64,000 bases of DNA, from positions 13,435,951-13,499,950 of the forward strand of contig NC_134035.1 of assembly GCF_964204645.1 (NCBI RefSeq), read 5' to 3'. The number at the start of each line of letters is the position of its first letter. Position 1 is the stretch's first letter. The position numbers and the translations under genes are program-made. This document shows positions 12,801-24,082 of this stretch, piece by piece. Below the pieces are notes generated by a model. The model saw nothing but the letters and a program-made list of their open reading frames with translations, searched no databases and was not told where the DNA came from. The stretch comes from Tubulanus polymorphus. Lineage: Eukaryota; Nemertea; Palaeonemertea; Tubulaniformes; Tubulanidae.

Positions 12801-14740
12801 GACCAATTCGACTTCCCGCGGCGGTCCCGGTGCAAACGACTCAGCTCAAGAGTCCATTTCGAGATTTTGATATGATATTTCATTTTAACGATGTCAGTCA
12901 AAAATTCCCACACACACCACCGGCAGTCGTGTCGTCTGATGACAGATGGAACCATCAAAATGTCGTATCATTAATAGGTCAAATGCCAAACTTGAACCTT
13001 GCGATCGTGGGAACCACTTCCAGTTGACAATAGCCGGTCTTACAATAACCACACAAATCAATAGACTTCACTCTAAAAACCGGGCGCGTTTTACCTGTGA
13101 GCGATTCAACTTAGAAAACGTTTTGTTTTTCGGTCGGCGACCGAGTCAATAAACAATATATCATATTGTCAAAAATCACGATAGACACTGAGATCAGACC
13201 GCGGCTCTAGAGAGCCTAAGATCGTTATATCATCGCGGCACAGATGGTCAGAGAACTCTGAACCGATCGCAAAGTAGTACAGTGGGAACCCGTTCGGGCC
13301 ATGGTTCCCACGGGAGGACCTACGCCCTCGCATTCAAAACCCGAGAGGATGACACGTGACTTTTCATTTTTTATCTATAGTCAACGGCGTGTCTATAGCA
13401 TCGTGACGTCACACTGACTTCCTGTTTCTCCTATCTGTCTTTAAAGCAAATACACGGGGCCTTGTTGTACAGTCAATAGTTAATACCAGTCTAAACTCAT
13501 TTTGGTTCTATAGAAAATCTAACAACTGAAGACCAGTCTAAGCTCGTTTTGGTTCCGTAGACAATCTAACAACTAAAGACCAGTCTATGGTCATTTTGGT
13601 TCTATAGCCAATCTAACAACTGAAGACCAGTCTAAGCTCATTTTGGTTCTATAGCCAATCTAACAAATTAAGACCAGTCTAAGCTCATTTTAGTTCTATA
13701 ACCAATCTAACAACTGAAGACCAGTCTAAGCTCATTTTAGTTCTATAACCAATCTAACAACTTAAGACCAGTCTAAACTCATTTTGGTTCTATAACCAAT
13801 CTAACAACTTAAGACCAGTCTAAACTCATTTTGGTTCTATAGACAATCTAACAACTTAAGACCAGTCTAAACTCATTTTGGTTCTATAACCAATCTAACA
13901 ACTTAAGACCAGTCTAAACTCATTTTGGTTCTATAGACAATCTAACAACTTAAGACCAGTCTAAACTCATTTTGGTTCTATAACCAATCTAACAACTTAA
14001 GACCAGTCTAAACTCATTTTGGTTCTATAACCAATCTAACAACTTAAGACCAGTCTAAACTCATTTTGGTTCTATAGACAATCTAACAACTTAAGACCCG
14101 TCTAAGCTCATTTTGGTTCTATAACCAATCTAACAACTTAAGACCAGTCTAAACTCATTTTGGTTCTATAACCAATCTAGCAACTTAAGACCAGTCTAAA
14201 CTCATTTTGGTTCTATAGACAATCTAACAACTTAAGACCAGTCTAAGCTCATTTTGGTTCTATAACCAATCTAACAACTGAAGACCAGTCTAAGCTCATT
14301 TTGGTTCTATAACCAATCTAACAACTGAAGACCAGTCTAAGCTCATTTTGGTTCTATAGACAATCTAACAACTTAAGACCAGTCTAAGCTCATTTCGGTT
14401 CTATAACCAATATAACAACTTGAAAGTCCATCTTAAATAAGATGAAGTATAATCTACAATTGGATTTAATTCCCGGCTGTGCGAGACGCCTTATTTCTAA
14501 GAAAAAATGAATTACATGCACGTGAAATGTGTTAGGTACATTATCTTTAATGTAGTTTTTGATTATGTACTTACAGGTTCTCCTAGTCAAACAGAAATAA
14601 ACCAACGTATGTTACACGAGGTGGTGATGAGGAATCTGGCTCCGTTAAACAGTTTAAAACAGAACCCGGTGTGCGAGAAATCGAGAAAACTACCCAGCTA
14701 TCTAACCAATCAAAAACTATCACGCGCCGATCACACATAG
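9811..14740 (+). CDS. Atypical basic helix-loop-helix protein
   Basis: Three coding exons join in frame: 9811-9990, 12457-12598 and 14577-14740, giving 161 residues. The acceptor cag sits directly before the ATG at 9811, and both introns have clean GT/AG ends (GTACAG, GTAAGT; TTACAG, TTACAG). Residues about 22-83 form a bHLH: a Lys/Arg-rich segment, helix 1 ending LRAMVP (45-50), a loop, then KVSK and helix 2 (ITVIEEAIKYIDEL, 61-74). The exon junction falls inside the HLH after VSK. The Glu of the basic region that reads the CA of the E-box is absent: the aligned position is Arg in MRARMKK. The VSK-helix 2 start recalls Id-type proteins, yet a basic stretch is retained. A Gln/Asn/Ser-rich linker (84-107) follows. 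The exact bHLH family is not recognised. It could be a weak DNA binder or a dimerisation regulator. Intron 2 carries the 47-bp satellite. Confidence 0.85.
12198..12338. mobile_element. MITE family C copy in bHLH intron 1
   Basis: About 141 bp bounded by near-perfect terminal inverted repeats of about 26 bp: GGGCCCAGTTGCTCAAAAGT at the left and its complement ending 'gagcaaccggcccc' at the right. No ORF. The end sequence matches the unit of the 23-bp array at 31.3 kb. Confidence 0.85.
13480..14425. repeat. 47-bp satellite, about 20 copies, in bHLH intron 2
   Basis: The unit is 'accagtctaaactcattttg' followed by 'gttctataaccaatctaaca' and 'acttaag', 47 bp. The period was measured from 13811 to 13858. 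Two variants, 'ctataacc' and 'ctatagac', alternate irregularly. Every part of the unit is found inside family-A MITEs, so the array is an amplified MITE interior. It lies between bHLH exons 2 and 3. Confidence 0.92.
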
Positions 14741-15483
14741 AGGATTGTATGCTGATCACTATCATATGTACGACTCGATGCAGGACCGATCAGTGTGCCG
14801 ATCATGGACTCGTAAACCCCTTGTTTTAGAGTCCATGATATTATATCGAGTAAGATTCGACTCCTAGAGTTAAAACATCTGGAATTGAACTGGTTTAAAC
14901 TCAAATCGAACTCAACTGATAACTGTGGAACTAGATCCTGGGTTGTACCTTATCCAGATTCTACAAAAAAAACTAGTCATTAATTGTTTATATATTGTGT
15001 ATAATGTCTACTAGACTGGTTACCGGTCTCTATCTTCAATAAGAATGGGGCAGGCAACCAGTCTATAATGTTTACGCGACCAAAACGAACAAAAAATCTA
15101 ATTGCGTTGATTCGTGCCCGCACTCTTGTTGTTGGGTTCGAATCCTGCTTTTTTTTTCTTAACGGCGCGACAGGCGAACAAACCAACGATTATTTTGTAA
15201 ATAATTATCTACAGAGAAAGATATGAATCCTCTATTAAACGGGATTTCATTATTAAAATGTAAATATTTATAACGGATGAATTTTGTGTACAGAAAATTT
15301 TGTAACTTTGTAATTTTTGATAATAGAAATTTTAAGATAATTCTTCGATATGAAAAAAATCAATTTTTTTGTGAGTTGTTTTTATCTGAGTTTATTGGAA
15401 TGGGAGCTTATTGATTCAAACATAGGAAGGCAGAGTGAACTGCAGATCTGAGCCGTGTCTGAGTAACTGGCCCTACAGGGACA

Positions 15484-15605
15484 AGTTCGTTCCATAGTCG
15501 TGGCTCAGATTTGATACCAGTCTAAGACCATCCTAGTTCTATAGTCAACAATCTAACAACTTAAGACCATTATTTAGAGTCTCAAGTCTCGACTATGACA
15601 CCCAT
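15484..15605. mobile_element. MITE family A, decayed copy
   Basis: Starts near 'gttccatagtcgtggctcag' and keeps the 'ccagtctaagaccatcctag' and 'caatctaacaacttaagacc' interior. The right end 'gactatgacacccatccc' is degraded. It abuts the next copy directly. Confidence 0.7.
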
Positions 15606-15609
15606 CCCT

Positions 15610-15749
15610 GGGGCCAGTTGCACAGTCGTGATTTAAGTCCAAGAGTGGTCTTAAATCTTGAGGCTGGTCTTATGTTGTTAGATTGGCTATAGAACTTAAT
15701 TGGTCTTAGACTGGTCTTGAGTTTAAGCCATTACTATGAAACCGGCCCC
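15610..15749. mobile_element. MITE family A copy
   Basis: 140 bp. Left end GGGGCCAGTTGCACAGTC, right end 'actatgaaaccggcccc'. The interior is in the reverse sense to the preceding copy ('gttagattggctatagaact'). Two head-to-head family-A copies therefore sit side by side. Confidence 0.85.
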
Positions 15750-16707
15750 AGAATTTCTTATTACAGAAATCAAGAGGAAAGGATGACATTGAATAAACCG
15801 TTGGCCCAAGGAAACATTTCAGACTCTTTTCACTCCCTTAATGTGCAGAAATACCTGTCAAACAAGTTATTATGGTGACGAGTAGGACGAGGAAAAATGC
15901 GCCAGATTTTTAACGAGGGCGATGAATTCATCACAATTTCGTGGGAATAAAACACAAACCAAACAGATGTGAAATCAACAACGTCAATAGACGCGAAACC
16001 TTTTATAGCCTAAAAAAATAGTCGCATTTCTTTTGACCAGTGTTCGAGATTTATCGCGGACAATGGGTCGGTCAGTCGCGGTGTGGTCAGTCAGTAATAG
16101 ACGCAGGTTGACACTGGTCAGTCGACGATGAGGTTTCTTTTATTAACAGTTCGTTTTCTACGATACGCTAACAGATGTGTTTTTGATAAAAATTGAACGA
16201 CTCCGCGACGCGGCCGGAGTAAAAATGAGTGTCAATATTTGAACCGACACAAACATGTGGCGCGTTACTCTCTCCCTGTCGAACACAAAAGTACTCGGCG
16301 TGTTTATATTTGACAGTCTCACGGTAAAATTGGGTACACTCCTTGATGTTTTCTAAGTGGGCGCATTTTTTTTCGGCGCAACTATTTTTCAGACACAAAT
16401 GTTGTCGAGTTAGCTCGAAGATGACATAACGATCACACACCCACACACCCACACACCCACCATTATATAACCGACATTTTTCTGAAGATCAAGACACATA
16501 GAAATGGTTCGCTGATTCTATTTGAAATTACGAGTTTTCGCTGCTATGGTGGAGCTTAAGAGATAAAATAAACCTTTTTTATCAATAATAAACCATTTTT
16601 TCCGAATTTATATTGTTTTCTTTTAACCAATAATTTCCTAATTTTGTAACAATAACCTATTTCTTTTGGTTCCACGGTGGCTTAGAGTTGACTCAGGGCT
16701 AAAATCA

Positions 16708-16812
16708 GGATCCAGTTCCACAGTTCTGAGTTGAGATTAGACTCAGAGGTATCTCATTGAAAATGAACTAGCTTGAACTCAGACTTAACTCACAACTGTG
16801 GAACTGGTTCCT
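16708..16812. mobile_element. MITE family B copy
   Basis: About 105 bp with inverted ends GGATCCAGTTCCACAGTT and AACTGTGGAACTGGTTCC. The interior contains 'ctcattgaaaatgaacta'. A solo right end ('aactgtggaactggatcc') follows at about 16857-16874. Another good copy is at 54112-54222. Confidence 0.85.
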
Positions 16813-19800
16813 GGTCAATTTCAATGTTTTAACTCTAGAACCAAATTTAACTCAGAACTGTGGAACTGGATCCTCGACTTTTTTCCCGAAAAGCTTTGAC
16901 ATCTCAAAAACAGGCAAAACTCTTCAATTAAATGATAAACTGATACAGGTTTGTGGTAGAATCTGTAGCTATACCCGGCGGGACTACGCCCAGGTGTCAT
17001 CTGTATAGAAATCGAAAATCAATTCACGAAGCGACGAATACACTGGTGATCACGTGACCGCGACAATGGCCGTCCGGTCGGCGACACGTGCGCGGCATTA
17101 TGGGTATTTAATGAGTATGCGGGAACAAATTAACACAAGATGCATGCGCTAAGTTTTGAATAATACATGGGAGGAATACTGATACTGATAATAAACCATC
17201 ATCTCATTCCAGTCCAGCCTCTCACTTGAAAACATAGCAAGTTTTATCGGTCCCAGGACCCGTTTCAAACGGTGTGTGGACCTTAACATTAGCATTCAGT
17301 CACTCTTTCCAGACCCGCACCGAGGGGGCGTACAAAAAATCGGGTCAACAATTTTAGAAATTTGAAGACCTGACGATTGTCAATTTTCATATCTTTTTCG
17401 GAAATGATCCATTCTCAAATGTTTATATTTGTTTCTTTTTTTGTTCAAGTTAAGGTTATCGAAAAAATCTAAGATCTGTCCTTTTTCAGGAAAGTGTCCC
17501 TTGTCACTTGTGAAAAAGTATCCTCTTAGAATAGAACTACAACGCAAAAAGCCGGGTACTGGCCTGACTCGTTTTAGAGGCCATGATCTATCTAATGTAA
17601 TTTTAAAGCCCTTTTTGTAAAACGGGTCCCAGCAGATCATTGGTCACTTCGGTCACATGTGCTACCTGCAGGGTCTCTGAAACTCAGGGGGGATCATTTA
17701 CAAACTGAGACTATATCAGTCATCCGGACATATTGAGCTAACTGGAGAAAAGATATCTTTGTGTCCCGATAATCTACTGATTAGGGAGAGAAGGGGGAGG
17801 GGGGAGGGGAGGGGGAACTACGCGGGTCTTCATTAACTGTAATTACACCGATCGTATCCATAGTTTCTTAACAATAATCGCCTTAACGACGACGTGACAA
17901 TCGTGAGAAACATGTGACTGCGTCAACGTTGCTACCCCAGCTGCAGAACACTGCAGACAACACAAACCTTACAAGTTACACCCGGTTTAGTTTTATATTT
18001 CATCAGCTCCGTCGCGCAGCGCGTTCAACAATTAACGCTAAACTACAATACGTCACATCCGCCGACGATGAGACAAAAAACTAATATGCAAATTTATGCA
18101 AATGAAGCTTGTTATTTTGCGCGTCGCGTATTAATTTATAACGAAGCGGCGTACGAACACGGTCATGAATGAATGATGCGTCCACGTGTGAGACAGCGGC
18201 TCCGGAGAGCAGGCGATAGTTTGTGGTAAAAATCGAACATCGGTTCGTTAAACCGTCATCATTTTATAATCACCACCGAGAAAAGAGAGAAACAATAGAA
18301 CGGTCACGTGTCGTAACAATAGCGACCGCGCGTTACCAAGTCAACCACTTTTGTTCGTCTGAAGATGAACATTCTGTATTATTATTATTTTTCTTTCTTA
18401 AGAATCTACTTCTGGGTAATTTTTGAGAAACTTTTTGACGCCATATTTCTGAGACAGAAGCAACACTAAAGCGGCAGTTGTGTATCAATTACGCTTGGAT
18501 CACTGAAGCCTATATAAGGGAGTGAGACAGAGACAGAGACAGAGACAGAGAGAGGAGAGATAATGCTTTATTCTGTTGGCTTCTTCTTATGATCAACCGT
18601 CACAATAAATACCAATTCTCATCTCTACTCAACTATGTGACGTTAACAATGAACAGATTTGCGTGGCAACAATGAAATCCATAGATCACATAACATTGTT
18701 AGCTCAATACACGTGGCTTAAGTTAATCCTATATGAAGCAGGTGTATCCTGATTAATCTACGACTATCTATGGGGTAAATTATACTCTTTGTACATATCA
18801 ACATCAGCAGACACTAGTCGCGGATTTATTTATCTTTCCACTCAGATATCTGGTTGCGCACACGTGAGTTCCCCGGTGTAATTTAATTCCGAAACGCCCA
18901 AGGGCACGTCGTGTCCTCCGGGGGCCCGTACACAATACCTGGAAAAAACAACGTTGAAAACGCGTTTTACACCAGTGACGTATCGTATTACCGTCAGGCA
19001 TCTAGACGCGTAACGTCACGTTATTTTACGTCAAAAAGCCTCAAACAATTGATCACTAACAATTATAGATCAGTGAGTTCACCCGGGTAACAACAGATCA
19101 GCCAGCATCCCCCTGGTTACATCTGTCACGTTATCGCTATGCGGTTTCGGTTTACCCTAGAAATTGGGAGTTTAAGAATTTAACTTGTTGCCCGCCGTCG
19201 CCTTATTTCAAACGCCGCAGGAATTCCCGATTCTACCGGCGAGAGTTTGAAACTGACACGCCCAAAGGGAACGTGTGCAGGACCCGCCGCTGCCGCCGCC
19301 GCCTCGGGCAATCTGTAAAATACTAATCTACAATTCGATTGATATGTATCAAAGTTGGTCCCGTGTGTTCAGATACAGGAATAATAGTAGCGCGTATCTA
19401 GAATGAAAATATAACGTATTTCATTCATCTCCAATTCGATTATATTAGACGTGGGGTATTTAATTTCACTATAGCGTTCGTGATAATCCACTAAAAGTGC
19501 TCTGCTCGCTGCGGGTGTTACCGGGTGTGACCCGGGTTCGGCACCGGCCAACGCGGATCCTTTGCAGATATTCTCAAAATATCAAAATCATGGTGTGTTA
19601 AGGCATGGAATCGAGGCATACATTGGCCAACGAGTCGAATGATACATTTCAGTGTTTCAATGTTCAGCTCCGTTCTAACAAAGTTTGGCATTCCTTCCTC
19701 ATGATTGGCATGCCATCGCCAAAGTGTAAAACAACCCCGGGTGGTCTACTATTTCCCAGAAAAACCATTCAACCTCGTTAATACGATTCTGTTTTAGACG

Positions 19801-20337
19801 AAAACCGTTTATTAGCATGATTTTCAGCATGTCCCTGCTCAGCAAGGATAATTAATCTTGGATCGGAACACTAAACCCGTTGGAAATTAGCCCGTTCCAG
19901 GCTTACAAGAGTGCACTGGAAACTGGAGGTTTCAACCTTTAGCACTTTATTTTGTGAAACTCAGATTCCATTCAGAAACTTCATAATGGTTTTTAATTGC
20001 GCAATCGCTCTCTTTCGTAGAAAAAAAACTACCCGCTTGCGGCACAAGGTAGATTGTAGGTCTTGGTCGGTGCTTGTTGGTTCATAGTAAGACCTTAGTA
20101 AAGGTTGGTTCACATCTGGCACAGATCTGTATGCGCGCGAGATTTCATTGTATTACTGACACCACTTCGTTAAGAATTTCATTATCATATACAGCAGGTC
20201 CGTACTAAACAACAAATTCTGTTCAAATCTAGCATTGGTGAATTTTCATTACACAAATTTTCCACTTTTCAGCGTGACGTCATATGCGACACGTCACCGA
20301 GTTTCATATACAATATTTGTGTGGCGCCATCCATCGT

Positions 20338-20419
20338 GCTGCGATGGCCGAGTGGTTAAGGCGTTGGACTCGAAATCCAATGGGATATTCCCGCGCAGGT
20401 TCGAACCCTGCTCGCAGCG
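20338..20419 (+). tRNA. tRNA-Ser (anticodon CGA)
   Basis: 82 nt. The 7-bp acceptor stem GCTGCGA pairs perfectly with TCGCAGC at 20412-20418; the discriminator base is G. The A box is TGGCCGAGTGG and the B box GGTTCGAACCC. The anticodon stem GGACT-CGA-AATCC gives anticodon CGA, reading UCG. A long variable arm ('gggatattcccgcg'), as class II tRNAs require, is present. No intron and no encoded CCA, as expected in eukaryotes. It should be transcribed by RNA polymerase III. Confidence 0.95.
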
Positions 20420-20423
20420 TCGA

Positions 20424-20431
20424 TTTTTTTT
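20424..20431 (+). terminator. Pol III T-tract terminator of tRNA-Ser
   Basis: Eight consecutive T begin 5 bp after the tRNA 3' end, a standard RNA polymerase III stop. Confidence 0.85.
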
Positions 20432-23400
20432 ACATATTTTTAAAATCATTTTGAACCAACATTGTCCGCCTGAAGTCTGCTGAAAAAATTCTAAAGAGGT
20501 ATTAGGTATGGATCGCTTTTAACTCAAATTAATGTCTACTGATACTAATGACTAAGAGAGAGTCGTTTTCAGATCTTCCACACAGTGGAGCCACTATCTA
20601 ATAAGACGCACGATGTGTTATTGTTTACTCAGCTGTATTTTATTGCACTATTTTACACATTGATTAAGTACAGAATACACCATAAATCCTCTGAGAGAAA
20701 AACCGTTAATAAATACTGACTGACATCAATACATGGGGGATCCGTGAAAGTATAGAATTATCGAAAAATCCCACGATCATGACAATCATGATTATAAATC
20801 CATTAGAACTTTGCTTTAGAACATTATTTGTTTGACTGTAGGCCTACTTCAATTTCTAATTTAAAAGAAAATCAAAACGTCTGTTTCGTTCTAAGCCGGG
20901 GCTGGGTTTGTAAGGGACGTATCAAAAATAAATACGGAACGATTAGAACACACTCTTCAAGATGGGGTAGGGTTGCCCCTCCCAAAAATTACATCTTATT
21001 CACTGTTATATGATCGCGGAATCTTTATTAACAATATATAGTTAAATATCTCTTCATGTAATACTTTTAGGGAAGACTCACGTATGGTTACTAGGGGTGA
21101 CCATCAACAATGGGGACGAGGAAGGGAGCCCGGCCGCACCAACTGACGTGTGTGGTACCCGTAACTCTACAGAATGGAAGACTTGTGATATCTTTCAGCA
21201 AGAGACAGCAGTTGAAATTGCATCAGTTGTGTATTTTAAATACAATAAATATATATTATCATAAGTGAAAATATTTCAATTTTTAACTTTGAAATGTTTA
21301 CTCTAAAAATCATTTTTACGATTTTAACAATGATCGTAAATTGTTGACCACAACAAGAGTGTGACATTCGTAGTATGCAATTACACCTATCCATCTAATT
21401 CTAATATACCTAAACATTAGAAGAAATGTTTCATAAAATTCTCTCATTTCTAATAAAGAAAGTCATTTTCAATGACATAATTTAACTATAACAATTTTCG
21501 ATTCATCAAGCAGATTTATCTGTATACAGTCAAACCGGCTTAATCCAGATCAGTTTAATCCCGATATTGATCTAATTCGGACATTATCTATGATCCATCC
21601 ATACATGAATGTATTGAAAACGTGACGTTTGATCCTGATTTTTCAAAAACTGCAGGGCCGTACATATCGGGCCCTCTCCCAGATAATTTAGAAAAGTGTC
21701 CTTTCTGCAATTATTATTGTTATACCCATTAGACATTAATGTAGAATCCTTAACCGAGGACTAAAAAGCAATTTGTTATAGGCCTAACAGATCAAATCCG
21801 TATTTCTGGTTATAGAAACAAATTGCTTTTTTAGCAAATCGGGAAGTGACAGCTCAGGGGCCTAGAAGAATCGTTGTATCAACATTTGACTCGAGGTAAC
21901 TGCCCCATTTCGGGTTTCTCTACCCTCCCCTTAGTAGGTACGGCCCTGGACGTAAGTTTCATTGGTCCCAAAACAATCCGAATGAAGCTGGTTGACAACA
22001 ACAGTCTGTACCCATAGACATTTATAGATCAATAACATACAAAAATATATATTCATATTTATACTAATAATAATAATACTTACGTAGCCCGAAACCTTTG
22101 ATTATGACTAAAAGATTTAAATAGCTCGATGAATAATTATACAGATAAATATATCATTCAACAGTTATTATCATTACTACCCCAGTATCTGAACTCTGAT
22201 CGGTTCGATCTGATTTTCGATGGAATTCTATGGAATGAAGTGATCGCATTTTCGGAAGCCCGAAAAACGACTTGCATATTCATTATACAATAAATTTACA
22301 ATTAACAACAAAAACAAAATAGTGGAAATGTTCAACAAAAAAAAATACTCCAGCTTAATTAACAACACTGGAACCCAGTTCCATAATTCTGCTTGAATTT
22401 AACTCTAGTGTTGACTAGAAAACTTTAAGAATTGGTACTTATTCGAAATCACCCAGCCAAAGCAAACACAGAACTTTGAAACTATACTTAATACGACCTG
22501 GTATTCCACCTTTATTGGGTTGGTTAATATTCGATTCGGGGCTGAAAACATTGGAAATGATGAAAAAGTCGGTTATAACGCCGCCATTCTTTCTAATGCC
22601 ACTGTTCACATTTTCCAGAGAATAAATTTGCTCAATTTTATTCAAATTCTAAGAAAATACCATTCTTTATACAACACTGCCTAGTTCGTAATAAAACCAT
22701 CTATTTCAGTGGTCCCAGCAGTGGCGTTATAACAGAAGACGTTTACTGTAATTCTAACACAGAACTGCGGAACTGGGTTCGGAACAATTGGGGGGTTTAC
22801 AATTTAAAAATCTATTAGTGATACTCTGTTAAACAGACACTCTAGTAGTAGCAGTACTAGTTGCTCTAGTAAATGACTCTGGTAAATGACTCTCCTCCAA
22901 CAAATGACTCCAATGAATGACTCCTCCCATGGTGTGTTTAAAGACGTCTGTGATGAGCGAGAATTGAATTACAATTTGGACAGGTGTGGGTAGAATCGGA
23001 AAGACTGGTCACACAGAACGGTATCAAACAACATCCGAACCAACATCTACAAAATATACAGATATCAAGTCAATAAAACAATGGACAATAGAGAAGTACA
23101 CAAGTCATCATAGTTAGGACACCATCATCATGATGATAACTTACCCAAGCGATGACTTAGTAAATTGAATTGCAAATATAAATTGGGAACTCAAGAATAT
23201 GTGACGACTTGTTCAGATGATGACGAATCCTCACAAACTCCTGCAGTCCATTCTAATGGCATTTACTTAGGCCTACTAGTACTCACACGATTGAAAACAT
23301 TTTCAAAAAATGACAAAAAACCTCAATTCTAAAAATTCCCAGAGTTTAAGGGGGAAGAAAACATGCATTGTCGGAAAAAAGAGAAACTAAAACCAGAAAA

Positions 23401-24082
23401 CGGAGAAGAATAAAGACTAAAAACAGAAAACATGCTAAAAACCACAAACTACACGAACAACTTAGATAGTTCTCGGTTTCATTTAACTCCAAACTGTTAC
23501 AATATCGATGATAATTTAAACTAATTCTAACTATAGGGTGAAATGAGAACACCAATAACTATCATTTATGACCATATTTTAGAAAACCAGAACGGCATCT
23601 AAATCTAAAACTGAGAAATTGAAGGGAAATGAAAAAAAATGCAGAAGATTTCCACTTAGTAACACAGGTAACAATCTGCTGTCTGGAACTCCCCCAGCAC
23701 CTAGTGACACATCAACATTCTTCCAATTTTTAGATCATCCACACTTCACGTGTGTTCAGTGCTTCATCTGAGACATTTTCAATTGAGAATGAACTACAAA
23801 CACCAGATATTAGACAGTTTATCAGCACACTTTCAAAAACTGATCGTCCACACTTTACATGTGTTCAGTGCTTCACCTGAGACATTTAGACATTTTCAAT
23901 TTAAATTCAATTCAATTCTAAAACTGACTGTCTGCACTTGACACTACAATGGTGAACGCATGAGGGCTGCAGGTTCCAGGCTGCAGATTGATACGTGTAT
24001 GAATTATACCAATTCCAGGAGATGAAAAAAAAAATATGCAAAATTTTGAAAATTGCCAAACGTACGAAAGGTTAGGGGTTAA
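20432..24082. other. Intergenic region, repeats only
   Basis: No gene recognised. It holds a family-E element (listed separately), split halves of a family-B MITE at 22370-22428 and 22738-22780 that suggest an insertion between them, and a direct duplication of about 70 bp at 23732-23800 and 23841-23905 sharing 'gtgttcagtgcttc' and 'gagacatt'. The LITAF 3' UTR should extend into the right end; no AATAAA was found close to its stop codon. Confidence 0.5.
21653..21948. mobile_element. Putative TIR element, family E
   Basis: Bounded by CAGGGCCGTAC and GTACGGCCCTG, an 11-bp perfect inverted repeat about 296 bp apart. No ORF. Interior blocks ('cccagataatttag') resemble the fragment near 300-330. 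Assigned as a non-autonomous DNA transposon from the termini only. Confidence 0.55.

Larger units (their letters stand above)
14741..20337. other. Intergenic region with MITEs
   Basis: No protein gene recognised over 5.6 kb. Contents: a hairpin copy of 'catggactc...gagtccatg' (14803-14834); a tRNA-like B box 'gggttcgaatcc' followed by nine T at about 15127-15158 with no A box, so a fragment; MITEs listed separately; 'cacccacac' repeats at 16437-16461; a G-rich run at 17787-17815; and an (agacag)n microsatellite at about 18524-18550. The bHLH 3' UTR should occupy the first few hundred bases. Confidence 0.55.
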
